DNA of 64,000 nt from contig JAZRLP010000019.1 in assembly GCA_045646905.1 (NCBI GenBank), forward strand, positions 54,821 through 118,820, given 5' to 3'. The stretch is from RGIG4079 sp045646905. Its GTDB lineage: Bacteria > Bacteroidota > Bacteroidia > Bacteroidales > Muribaculaceae. The position numbers were made by a program, and so were the translations under genes. Under the pieces are notes generated by a model. The model ran no database searches, was not told where the DNA came from, and saw only the letters and a list, made by a program, of their open reading frames with translations. Shown piece by piece: positions 34,051-42,650 of the stretch (positions are counted from its first letter, which is position 1; each line of letters begins with the position of its first letter).

Positions 34051-35343
34051 TTAAACTTGATTTTCGGGCATAACTTTCACTCTCACGCTTGTGATGCGAT
34101 GGTGATTGATATCGAGAATCAAGAAACGACAGCGACCATAAACTAGCGGTTCTTTCTTTTTAGGGAAGTCGCCTTTGAGGGTTAATAACATGCCAGCGAG
34201 ACTTTCAGAGTCTTCGGTAATTTCGGCATAATCATCCTCATTGAGATCGGTGATTTTAAAGAAGTCGGTGAGGAGGGTTTTTCCGTCAAAAATATATGTA
34301 TCATCGGGAAGGCGTTGATAGTTTACCTCCTCCTCGTCGTATTCGTCATTAATGTCACCAACAATCTCTTCAAGAACATCTTCGAGTGTTACAATTCCCT
34401 GGGTACCACCAAATTCGTCGACAACGATAGCCAAGTGATTTTTGAGCTTTCTGAAGTCTTCAAGAAGGTCGTCAATCATGCGCGACTCGGGCACAAAATA
34501 TGGCTCTCTAATGAGTGATTGCCAATTGAAATTCTCAATATTTTTGCCAATGTAGGGCAAAAGGTCGCGACTATATAGCACGCCTTTTATGTTGTCTTGA
34601 GTTTCTTCATATACAGGGAGTCGAGAATACCCACTTGAAATGACGATTTCCATCACCTCGTCGAAGGTTGAGTCGATGTCAATATCGGTGATGTCAACAC
34701 GGGGAGTCATGATTTCCTCAACAGTTTTGTCGCCAAATTTTAAGATGCCTTCGAGCATTTCTTTTTCTTCTTCGGCAGCAACATCGGTGATTTCAAGGGC
34801 TTGACTCAATTCGTCGGCCGATATGTTTTGAGTTTTCTTGGTGACTATTTTGTTGACAATTATCGAACTGCACATCAATAGCGAAGATAGTGGCTTGAAT
34901 AATTTTGTGAGGAATGAAATACCGTTTGTAGCAAATTTAGCCCACTTTAATTCATTACTATTGGCATATAGTTTGGGAAGTATTTCACCAAAAAGCAAGA
35001 TGAGGAATGTGAGTATTACAGTTTGCAAAATGAAACTTAATACCTCGGGCATATTCTGAAATATAGGCCCCAAAGCAAAGTTACATAGTATAACGATGGT
35101 AACATTTACCGTGTTGTTTGCAATCAAAATGGTCGCGAGAAGGCGTTCGGGCACTGAAAGCAATTTCTTGAGAGCGTTGCCTTTAGGGGTGTCTTCAATT
35201 TCTTCGAGTTGGGCTGGCGTTAGCGAGAAGAAGGCAATTTCACTACCTGAAATAAAGCCTGAAATAAGAAGTGCTAAAGCAGCAATTGATAGGGCTATGA
35301 TTTGAGATATCCCAAAATCAATAGTTGTAATTTGAGCCAACAT
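34051..35343 (-). CDS. gldE: GldE-like CNNM/CBS-domain membrane protein
   Basis: The protein has 430 residues from the ATG at 35343; a TTG start at 35373 would add ten. A DUF21/CNNM membrane domain with about four helices occupies residues 15-170, including SGFISGSEIAFFSLTPAQLEEI. Two CBS domains follow (MTPRVDITDIDIDSTFDEVMEIVISSGYSRLPVY, then NHLAIVVDEFGGTQGIVTLEDVLEEIVGDI). The CorC_HlyC domain ends the protein. Relatives are magnesium/cobalt efflux proteins; GldE is the flavobacterial version next to gldD, 14 nt away. Confidence 0.88.
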   Translation of the reverse strand: MLAQITTIDFGISQIIALSIAALALLISGFISGSEIAFFSLTPAQLEEIEDTPKGNALKKLLSVPERLLATILIANNTVNVTIVILCNFALGPIFQNMPEVLSFILQTVILTFLILLFGEILPKLYANSNELKWAKFATNGISFLTKLFKPLSSLLMCSSIIVNKIVTKKTQNISADELSQALEITDVAAEEEKEMLEGILKFGDKTVEEIMTPRVDITDIDIDSTFDEVMEIVISSGYSRLPVYEETQDNIKGVLYSRDLLPYIGKNIENFNWQSLIREPYFVPESRMIDDLLEDFRKLKNHLAIVVDEFGGTQGIVTLEDVLEEIVGDINDEYDEEEVNYQRLPDDTYIFDGKTLLTDFFKITDLNEDDYAEITEDSESLAGMLLTLKGDFPKKKEPLVYGRCRFLILDINHHRITSVRVKVMPENQV

Positions 35344-35425
35344 ATGCGTGGCTGGTAACGGGTCTATATCCAAAATAAATGATATTAGTTAAACAATATA
35401 TGGCCTCAAAAGCCATTTGATAGTG

Positions 35426-35433
35426 CAAAATTA
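35426..35433 (-). promoter_or_regulatory. -7 box of the gldE-gldD-PPTase operon
   Basis: TAATTTTG on the minus strand, 83 nt upstream of the chosen gldE ATG. Confidence 0.45.
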
Positions 35434-35462
35434 ATCAAAGTTTCTGAATTGTGCGAATATTC

Positions 35463-35493
35463 TTGCTATTTAGTTGACATTGTTATAATTTTG
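35463..35493 (+). promoter_or_regulatory. Promoter of the sirtuin gene
   Basis: TTG at 35463-35465 and TAATTTTG at 35486-35493 are 20 nt apart; the ATG is 54 nt downstream. Confidence 0.5.
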
Positions 35494-35546
35494 TTATTCG
35501 AAATAGATTTTATTTCAGACATTTTAAGAATTCAAATCATGATATT

Positions 35547-36239
35547 ATGAAAAAGAAGTTGGTTATTTCTACAGGGGCGGGAATTAGCGCCGAGAGTGGG
35601 CTCTCTACATTTAGAGATGCAAATGGTTTGTGGGAGCAATATCCTGTGATGGAAGTGGCAAGCGCCGATGGCTTTGCACGCAATCCTGCATTGGTGCATG
35701 AATTTTATAATGCACGTCGCAAGCAATTGCTTGAGGTTGAGCCCAATGATGCTCATCGAGGATTGGTTGACCTTGAAGAAGATTTTGATGTGAGAATTAT
35801 TACGCAAAATGTCGATGACTTGCATGAGCGTGCAGGTAGCAAAAATGTGTTACATCTTCATGGCGAATTGATGAAAATAAGGTCAATGAAAGATGAATCG
35901 CGAGTGTATGAATTGACTGCCGACAATATTGAAACATCGATTGAAACGCGCGATAAATATGGCGATGCGGTGCGTCCTCATATTGTGTTTTTTCAAGAGG
36001 CTGTGCCTAATATTGAGCCAGCAATCGACTTGGTGCAAGAGGCTGATATATTTGTGGTTATAGGTACCTCTCTAAATGTATATCCAGCTGCCGGATTGTT
36101 GCAATATGTGCGTCGAGGAATACCAGTGTATTATATCGATTTGCATCCTGCTCCTGTGCCTGCCGGAATTGAGGTTTTGGCTATGACAGCAACTCAAGGA
36201 GTTGAAAAATTGAAGGAATTATTAAAGTCGAAATGTTAA
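35547..36239 (+). CDS. NAD-dependent deacylase, sirtuin family
   Basis: This 230-residue cytoplasmic protein would remove acyl groups from lysine using NAD. Motifs: GAGISAESGLSTFRDANGLWEQY near the N-terminus, TQNVDDLHERAGSKNVLHLHGEL with the catalytic His, and VIGTSLNVYPAAGLL. The four zinc-binding Cys normally between the catalytic His and the next Rossmann strand are absent; the region reads MKIRSMKDESRVYEL. Zinc-free sirtuins occur in some bacteria. Monocistronic, with its own promoter and terminator. Confidence 0.92.
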   Translation: MKKKLVISTGAGISAESGLSTFRDANGLWEQYPVMEVASADGFARNPALVHEFYNARRKQLLEVEPNDAHRGLVDLEEDFDVRIITQNVDDLHERAGSKNVLHLHGELMKIRSMKDESRVYELTADNIETSIETRDKYGDAVRPHIVFFQEAVPNIEPAIDLVQEADIFVVIGTSLNVYPAAGLLQYVRRGIPVYYIDLHPAPVPAGIEVLAMTATQGVEKLKELLKSKC

Positions 36240-36261
36240 ATATATACAAATTTGCAAATGT

Positions 36262-36295
36262 AAACGTCGGGACTTGTCTCGGCGTTTATTTTTAT
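36262..36295 (+). terminator. Terminator of the sirtuin gene
   Basis: AAACGTCGGGAC pairs with GTCTCGGCGTTT (two wobble pairs), followed by a T-rich run. Confidence 0.8.
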
Positions 36296-36395
36296 TGTAC
36301 TGATAATTAATGGTTTGTGTAAAATGTTGATAACTTTTTTGAAAATATTACAAATATAGTAAAATTTGAATATGTAAATTTTGAATAAAAATTTG

Positions 36396-36403
36396 TAACT
36401 TTA
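36396..36403 (+). promoter_or_regulatory. Possible promoter of the division/cell-wall operon
   Basis: TAACTTTA resembles the -7 box with one mismatch, about 60 nt before the rsmH ATG. It lies in an A/T-rich stretch with several TTTG words. No mraZ gene or MraZ-binding repeat is seen upstream. Confidence 0.35.
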
Positions 36404-36464
36404 CAACGAAAAAATGAAAAAGCTATAAAATAACAAATAACGGTTTAAAAGTTACTAACTCACA

Positions 36465-37373
36465 ATGTCGCAAGAAGTTTATCACATCCCGGCACTTTTG
36501 CCCGAAACATTAGAGGCATTAGATATAAAATCTAATGGCACATATGTTGATGTAACCTTTGGTGGTGGAGGGCATTCACGAGCTATAGTAGAGCAACTCG
36601 ATGAGGAGGGGCATCTATACTCGTTTGACCAAGATGAGGATGCTGTTAAAAGAGCGTTTGAGGACTCTCGATTTACGATTGTATATAGCAACTTCCGTTT
36701 TTTGTCAAATTTTTTGCGTTATCACAAAGTTGAAGGAGTAGATGGCATATTGGCCGACTTGGGAGTGTCGTTTCATCATTTTGACGACAAAGATCGTGGC
36801 TTTTCATTTAGATTTGAAGGGCAATTGGATATGCGCATGAACCAAAAAGCAAAGCGCACTGCTGCCTGGATTTTAAACAACTATAGCGAAGAGCAACTTG
36901 CCGATGTGTTTTATCTTTATGGCGAGTTGAAAAATGCACGCAAAATAGCGTCGGTGATATGTAAAGCTCGTAGCCAGTCATCAATTGACACGGTGGAACA
37001 ATTGCTTGAAGTTACAAAACCACTTATCAACCCTCGTCAAGAGAAAAAAGAGTTGGCAATGTTGTTTCAAGCGTTGCGCATTGAGGTTAATGGCGAGATT
37101 GATGTGTTGAAGAAGTTCCTTCAACAAGCTTTGGACTCGCTCAACCCTGGTGGGCGATTGGTGATAATAACATATCATTCATTGGAAGATCGATTGGTGA
37201 AGAACTTTATGCGTTCGGGGAATTTGAAAGGCGAAACCGAGAAAGACTTCTTTGGTCGCAATTTATCACCATTTAAGTTGTTGACATCAAAACCTATTGT
37301 CCCATCGGCACAAGAGGTGGAGCGTAATCCTCGCTCTCGTAGTGCCAAATTGAGAGTTGCTCAAAAGTTGTAA
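36465..37373 (+). CDS. rsmH: 16S rRNA (cytosine1402-N4)-methyltransferase
   Basis: This 302-residue SAM-dependent enzyme methylates the decoding region of 16S rRNA. The SAM-binding loop is DVTFGGGGHSRAI; conserved elements include GILADLGVSFHHFDDKDRGFSF and ITYHSLEDRLVKNFM near the C-terminus. It is the first gene of the dcw operon here; mraZ, which normally precedes it, is absent. The ftsL gene follows after 7 nt. Confidence 0.97.
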   Translation: MSQEVYHIPALLPETLEALDIKSNGTYVDVTFGGGGHSRAIVEQLDEEGHLYSFDQDEDAVKRAFEDSRFTIVYSNFRFLSNFLRYHKVEGVDGILADLGVSFHHFDDKDRGFSFRFEGQLDMRMNQKAKRTAAWILNNYSEEQLADVFYLYGELKNARKIASVICKARSQSSIDTVEQLLEVTKPLINPRQEKKELAMLFQALRIEVNGEIDVLKKFLQQALDSLNPGGRLVIITYHSLEDRLVKNFMRSGNLKGETEKDFFGRNLSPFKLLTSKPIVPSAQEVERNPRSRSAKLRVAQKL

Positions 37374-37380
37374 ATATTAA

Positions 37381-37743
37381 ATGAAAACACATATGGCTGA
37401 AAAAAATACATCAACCCCCGAAAAGAAGAAAAATTGGTTTTGGCGCATGATTCATGGCCAATTGTTGACAATAGACTTTTTTACGCGTCACTGGCTCAAG
37501 ATTCTTGTGTGTGTGATAATGATACTTGTGTATATTTCAAACAAATATCAATGTCAAACACGCATGCTTGAAATAGATAAATTGAAAAAAGAACTTGAAA
37601 TAGTGAAGAATCAATGCATCTCGGAACGCAGTATCTATATGGGAAAAATACGCGAATCGGCAATGCAAGAGATGGTCGATTCACTTAATTTGCAATTGAA
37701 AAAACAAGAACAACCACCTTTTAAAATATCTTATTCAGAATGA
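37381..37743 (+). CDS. ftsL: FtsL-like cell division protein
   Basis: This is a 120-residue bitopic membrane protein. An ATG four codons in is an alternative start. A short cytoplasmic N-terminus is followed by one membrane helix (about residues 40-57, ILVCVIMILVYIS). A periplasmic heptad-rich segment follows (MLEIDKLKKELEIVKNQC). This matches the Bacteroidota FtsL-like family, the FtsQLB-type scaffold for FtsW/FtsI. It overlaps ftsI by 4 nt. Confidence 0.85.
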   Translation: MKTHMAEKNTSTPEKKKNWFWRMIHGQLLTIDFFTRHWLKILVCVIMILVYISNKYQCQTRMLEIDKLKKELEIVKNQCISERSIYMGKIRESAMQEMVDSLNLQLKKQEQPPFKISYSE

Positions 37744-39890
37744 AAACATTTAAAGCACAAATTATTGTTCGATATGCATTGGTAGCTGCATGTATATTGA
37801 TTTTTTCAGGAGCCATTATTGGCGAAGTAGTTGACACAACTATCACCCACAAAGAAGAATGGGACAACAAGGCCGATTCGATTTTGAAGCAACGCAAAGT
37901 GTTGTATCCTAAACGCGGAGATATCCTTGCGTGCGACGGAAGCGTGTTGGCAACAAATGTTACAACATATACTGTGCGCATTGACTATCAAAGCGAGCAG
38001 TTTAAGGAAAAAGAGTATCGCGACTCAATGGATAAGTATGTCGATAGCCTTCTTGCTCATTTTGATCGTTTTAAAACTAAAGACGAGTGGAAAGAATATC
38101 TATCGGCTCCTTTGGATAAAGAAAAAAAGAAACGTCCAAGAAGTTATACGCTATTGAAAAATATTACTTACACCGAATATTTGAAATTGCGCACCTTCCC
38201 ATTCTTTAACTTCCCCAACAAGAACAAGTGTGGTATAGTGCTTGAATCGCGTGAACGCCGCAAAAATCCTTATGGTGAAATGGCTTCACGAAGCATTGGT
38301 GTGGTAGGCGAAATAAAAGCCACCAAGGAGCGTCATGGAGTGTGGGGGCTTGAAAGCGACCTCGACTCGCTTCTTTATGGCAAAACTGGATTGGCAAAAG
38401 TAGTGCCTGTAAATATCAACACAATCAATTGGACCGAAGTGCCACCTGTTGATGGATATGATATCACAACCACAATCGACATCAATCTGCAAGACATCGT
38501 AGAGAATGAACTCAATGAAGAATTGGTGAAAACTCGTGCCGACTGGGGTGTGGCGATATTGATGGAGGTAGAAACTGGCGACATCAAGGCGATTGCCAAC
38601 CTTGAAATGGATACAGCCGATCATCGTCGATATATTGAAGGAAGCAACCGCGCTGTAGTGGGTGTTGAGCCTGGTTCGGTAATGAAACCCATTTCGATGC
38701 TTGTGGCTCTTGAAAAAGGATGGGTTACTCCCAACACGGTAATCCAAACTGGCCAAAAATATAAATATGCAAGTGGTCCGGCTATATGCGACTGCTCTCC
38801 AGTGTCATCAATGCCAGTGTGGGAAGTGATAGAGCGTTCGTCAAACATTGGTATGACAAAAGTGGTTATGCCTCACCTTGAATATCCTCAACAATTTAAA
38901 GAGTGCTTGACCGAAATAGGGTTCTTTGAACCAATGAACTTGCACATCGCAGGTGAACGCGTGCCACGCATTCGCAATTTGGGTAATTCCAACTGGGATT
39001 ATATCGATGCATCGCGCATGACCTATGGCTATGCAACAGAGATACCACCTATATACACATTGTCGATTTACAATGCAATTGCAAATGGTGGTAAGTATGT
39101 TCGTCCACGATTTGTGACAAAAATATCGGGCGCTGGAGTTGACTCGGTGATACCTGTGTCATATATTCGCGACCGCATTTGTAGCGAAGAAAACGCCGAA
39201 ATCTTAACCAAGATGTTGAAACGAGTTGTGTGGGGCGACCATGGCACAGCGCGCTTGGTATTGAAAGATAAACGAGTGGAAATAGCTGGTAAAACAGGTA
39301 CATGTTATGCCGTATTTGAAAAGCCACGAGTGAACAAAAAGACTGGAAAGGTGATAACAAAAGATATGTATGGTCGCGATATCCCCAACGGCACACCAGG
39401 TACTTATGATGAAAATCGTAAACGCTTGTCGTTTTGTGGATTTTTCCCTGCCGAAAATCCTAAATATTCATGTTTTGTGATGATGTTCCATCCTAAAAAT
39501 GGAGTAGGAGCAGCAGCGTCGAGTGGCGTAGTGTTGAAGGATATAGCATTGAAGATGTATTCAAGAGGCTTGCTCGGTAATGAGAGTGATTTCAAAGCGC
39601 AAAGAGGTAAATCATCTCGTCCCACTATGTATGCTGCTAATGCTGCAAAATATGAAAGAGTAAAAGATGGATTAAATTTAAAATCAATAAATCACTATAC
39701 ATTAAAAACTCAATCATCGGGCGTGCCTTCGGTGGTGGGCATGGGGCTTAGAGATGCTATCTCAACCCTTGAAAATGCTGGTTATAATGTTGATTTTGAT
39801 GGAGTGGGGTGTGTGGTGTCGCAACTACCCGCTGCTGGAACAATGGCAACAAAAGGAGATAAAATTAAATTAAGATTATCATATATTTAA
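37740..39890 (+). CDS. ftsI: Division-specific penicillin-binding protein with PASTA domain
   Basis: This 716-residue septal transpeptidase has an N-terminal membrane helix (about residues 10-30) and a dimerisation domain. The transpeptidase domain carries the active Ser313 in GSVMKP, SSN at 367-369 and KTGT at 518-521. A C-terminal PASTA domain follows (about residues 660-716, VPSVVGMGLRDAISTLENAGY). It cross-links new septal peptidoglycan made by FtsW. PASTA on FtsI is usual in Bacteroidota and absent in enterobacteria. The murE gene follows after 19 nt. Confidence 0.95.
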   Translation: MKTFKAQIIVRYALVAACILIFSGAIIGEVVDTTITHKEEWDNKADSILKQRKVLYPKRGDILACDGSVLATNVTTYTVRIDYQSEQFKEKEYRDSMDKYVDSLLAHFDRFKTKDEWKEYLSAPLDKEKKKRPRSYTLLKNITYTEYLKLRTFPFFNFPNKNKCGIVLESRERRKNPYGEMASRSIGVVGEIKATKERHGVWGLESDLDSLLYGKTGLAKVVPVNINTINWTEVPPVDGYDITTTIDINLQDIVENELNEELVKTRADWGVAILMEVETGDIKAIANLEMDTADHRRYIEGSNRAVVGVEPGSVMKPISMLVALEKGWVTPNTVIQTGQKYKYASGPAICDCSPVSSMPVWEVIERSSNIGMTKVVMPHLEYPQQFKECLTEIGFFEPMNLHIAGERVPRIRNLGNSNWDYIDASRMTYGYATEIPPIYTLSIYNAIANGGKYVRPRFVTKISGAGVDSVIPVSYIRDRICSEENAEILTKMLKRVVWGDHGTARLVLKDKRVEIAGKTGTCYAVFEKPRVNKKTGKVITKDMYGRDIPNGTPGTYDENRKRLSFCGFFPAENPKYSCFVMMFHPKNGVGAAASSGVVLKDIALKMYSRGLLGNESDFKAQRGKSSRPTMYAANAAKYERVKDGLNLKSINHYTLKTQSSGVPSVVGMGLRDAISTLENAGYNVDFDGVGCVVSQLPAAGTMATKGDKIKLRLSYI

Positions 39891-39909
39891 AATCTATAAT
39901 ATTTTAGTA

Positions 39910-41370
39910 ATGAAAGAATTATCACAATTACTACAATCGATAGATGTTATTGAGGTCATAGGTGATACTCACCGTGAAATCAGTGGCATTGTGAGCGATT
40001 CGCGTTGTGCTGCAAAAGATATGATGTTTGTGGCCGTGAGAGGTGTAAATGTAGATGGTCATCAATATATCCCACAATTAAACGGCAAGGGATTGGGTGC
40101 TATCATATGTGAACAATTGCCTCAATCGATTGATGGTGATGTGACCTATGTGCGTGTAGAAAATTCGGCTATTGCCTTGGGTAAACTCGCATCTCAATGG
40201 TGGAACAACCCCTCACAAAAATTGAAACTTGTGGGTGTGACAGGGACTAATGGCAAAACTACTACAGCCACTCTCATATATGAGATGGCTCGATATATGG
40301 GCTACAAGACAGGATTGTTGTCAACAGTGTGTAACTACATTGATAGTGAAGCCGTGCCTGCAACTCACACCACGCCCGACCCCTTGAGCCTTAATGCGCT
40401 ACTTGCGCGCATGGTTGAGGCTGGTTGTGAATATGCAGTGATGGAGGTGAGCTCACATGCTGCTCATCAACATCGCATTGCTGGGTTGAAATTTGTGGGA
40501 GGCATTTTCTCTAATCTCACTCGCGACCACCTCGATTATCACAAGACGGTTGATGCATATCTCGATGCAAAGAAGATGTTCTTTGATGGTCTTGAAAAAG
40601 ATGCATTTGCGTTGACTAATATCGACGACAAGGTGGGAGAGGTGATGTTGCAAAATACAAAGGCTGCTAAAAAAAGATATTCACTTCGTTCGCAAGCCGA
40701 CTTTATGGGACGCATCATTGAAAGCCGTCTTGATGGTACATTGATGACCTTTAACTCTAAAGAGGTTGAGGTGTTGTTTACCGGTAAGTTTAATGCTTAT
40801 AACTTGACTGCGGTGTATGCTACTTCAATACTATTGGGCTGGGATCCCGAAAAAGTATTGGTGGGAATGAGTCGTCTTGTGCCTGTAGCCGGACGCTTTC
40901 AAGCATTCCATTCTCCCAAGGGTTATACTGCAATCGTTGACTATGCTCACACCCCCGATGCCGTGGTGAATGTGCTCAATGCTATTCGCGATGTGATAGG
41001 CAATAACGGAAATATCATCACAGTGGTGGGCGCTGGTGGAAATCGCGACAAGGGCAAGCGTCCTATTATGGCTAAAGAAGCTGCTGCTCGTAGCGAACGA
41101 GTAATTCTCACTTCTGACAATCCTCGTGATGAGGAGCCTGCCGATATATTGCGTGATATGGAAGCTGGGCTTGATGACGAAGGTCGTGCCAAAACATTGA
41201 GTATCTCTGACCGTCGTGAAGCAATTCGCACTGCGACTATGCTTGCAACACAAGGTGATGTTATTCTCATCGCAGGTAAAGGACATGAGGACTACCAAGA
41301 AATTAAGGGTGTGAAATATCACTTTGACGATAGAGAGGTAATATCTGAAATTATTAAAACTGAACAATAA
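39910..41370 (+). CDS. murE: UDP-MurNAc-tripeptide synthetase, meso-DAP adding
   Basis: This 486-residue cytoplasmic ligase adds the third residue to UDP-MurNAc-L-Ala-D-Glu. The ATP loop is GVTGTNGKTTT near residue 108. The motif DNPRDEEP near residue 402 is the signature of enzymes that add meso-diaminopimelate instead of L-lysine. It is in the operon with mraY 14 nt downstream. Confidence 0.96.
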   Translation: MKELSQLLQSIDVIEVIGDTHREISGIVSDSRCAAKDMMFVAVRGVNVDGHQYIPQLNGKGLGAIICEQLPQSIDGDVTYVRVENSAIALGKLASQWWNNPSQKLKLVGVTGTNGKTTTATLIYEMARYMGYKTGLLSTVCNYIDSEAVPATHTTPDPLSLNALLARMVEAGCEYAVMEVSSHAAHQHRIAGLKFVGGIFSNLTRDHLDYHKTVDAYLDAKKMFFDGLEKDAFALTNIDDKVGEVMLQNTKAAKKRYSLRSQADFMGRIIESRLDGTLMTFNSKEVEVLFTGKFNAYNLTAVYATSILLGWDPEKVLVGMSRLVPVAGRFQAFHSPKGYTAIVDYAHTPDAVVNVLNAIRDVIGNNGNIITVVGAGGNRDKGKRPIMAKEAAARSERVILTSDNPRDEEPADILRDMEAGLDDEGRAKTLSISDRREAIRTATMLATQGDVILIAGKGHEDYQEIKGVKYHFDDREVISEIIKTEQ

Positions 41371-41384
41371 TAAACTATAGGCAT

Positions 41385-42650
41385 ATGTTGAACTATTTAT
41401 TTGATTATCTACTTGAGATTGATGTCCCTGGAGCTCGATTAATGAGTTATTACACATTCCGTTCGGGTGTGGCATTTTTGTTGTCGCTTCTTGTTACAAT
41501 CTTTATAGGTCGTCGCATTATTGAGCGATTGCAAAAAATGCAGATTGGTGAAATTATTCGCGACCTCGGGTTGGAGGGGCAAATGAAGAAAACAGGTACT
41601 CCAACAATGGGTGGGATTATTATAATTATAGCCACATTGGTTCCATGTTTGTTGGTGGGAGATTTGACAAATATCTATATGCTGTTGATGATAGGTTCAA
41701 CAATATGGCTTGGCGTGTTGGGATTTCTTGACGACTATATCAAGGTGGCACGCAAAGATAAAGATGGCTTGAAAGGTAAATTTAAAATTGCTGGTCAAGT
41801 GGGTCTTGGTCTTATCGTAGGGCTTACAATGTATTTCAGCCCCGATATGACTATGCGCCTTAATCATGAGGTTAAAGATGTCAATAGCCAAGATGTGGTT
41901 GAGGTAGTGTATGAAAACCAAGAGGTGAAAGACTTGCAGACAACAATGCCTTTCTTTAAAAACAACAACCTCGACTATGACTGGTTCACCCAATGGATGG
42001 GCGACTGGGCAACTCCTGCTGCATGGGTGTTGTTTATTCTTGTTACAATCTTTATGGTAACAGCAACTTCCAACGGGGCCAATCTCACCGATGGACTTGA
42101 TGGGCTTGCAACGGGAACATCGGCTATTGCCGCAATAGCATTGGCGATAATAGCCTATCTGGGAGGTAATGTGATTTATTCATCTTATCTCAATATTATG
42201 TATTTGCCTGGTAGTGGCGAGGTAGTGGTGTTTATGGCGGCATTTATTGGAGCGCTCATTGGTTTCTTGTGGTATAATGCATATCCAGCACAAGTATTTA
42301 TGGGTGATACAGGTAGTCTCACCATAGGTGGTATCATTGCTGTGAGTGCAATTATCATACACAAAGAGTTGTTGTTGCCTATCCTTTGTGCATTGTTCTA
42401 CTTTGAAGACCTCTCGGTTGTTATCCAAACAGGTTATTTCAAACTATCGCGCAAATTAACAGGTGAGGGTAAACGCGTGTTTAAGATGACCCCTATTCAT
42501 CACCATTTCCAAAAACCTGGTAATAGTGGAATAAAAGCGTTGATACAACGACCATATAATGCAGTTCCCGAATCAAAAATCGTGATACGATTCTGGATTA
42601 TTGCAATACTTCTTGCTGTAATAACATTTGTGACATTGAAGATACGATAA
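41385..42650 (+). CDS. mraY: Phospho-MurNAc-pentapeptide translocase
   Basis: This 421-residue polytopic membrane enzyme makes lipid I from UDP-MurNAc-pentapeptide and undecaprenyl phosphate. Signature motifs: FLDDYIKVARKDKDGL, NLTDGLDGLATG, FMGDTGSLTIGG and MTPIHHHF. Compared with proteobacterial MraY (about 360 residues) it has an insert of roughly 60 residues between helices (about residues 150-205), a known Bacteroidota trait. It overlaps murD by 1 nt. Confidence 0.96.
   Translation: MLNYLFDYLLEIDVPGARLMSYYTFRSGVAFLLSLLVTIFIGRRIIERLQKMQIGEIIRDLGLEGQMKKTGTPTMGGIIIIIATLVPCLLVGDLTNIYMLLMIGSTIWLGVLGFLDDYIKVARKDKDGLKGKFKIAGQVGLGLIVGLTMYFSPDMTMRLNHEVKDVNSQDVVEVVYENQEVKDLQTTMPFFKNNNLDYDWFTQWMGDWATPAAWVLFILVTIFMVTATSNGANLTDGLDGLATGTSAIAAIALAIIAYLGGNVIYSSYLNIMYLPGSGEVVVFMAAFIGALIGFLWYNAYPAQVFMGDTGSLTIGGIIAVSAIIIHKELLLPILCALFYFEDLSVVIQTGYFKLSRKLTGEGKRVFKMTPIHHHFQKPGNSGIKALIQRPYNAVPESKIVIRFWIIAILLAVITFVTLKIR

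Noticed and set aside
40831..41475. A 214-codon minus-strand frame inside murE
   Set aside because: It is antisense to the murE C-terminal domain and mraY start, with no family features.
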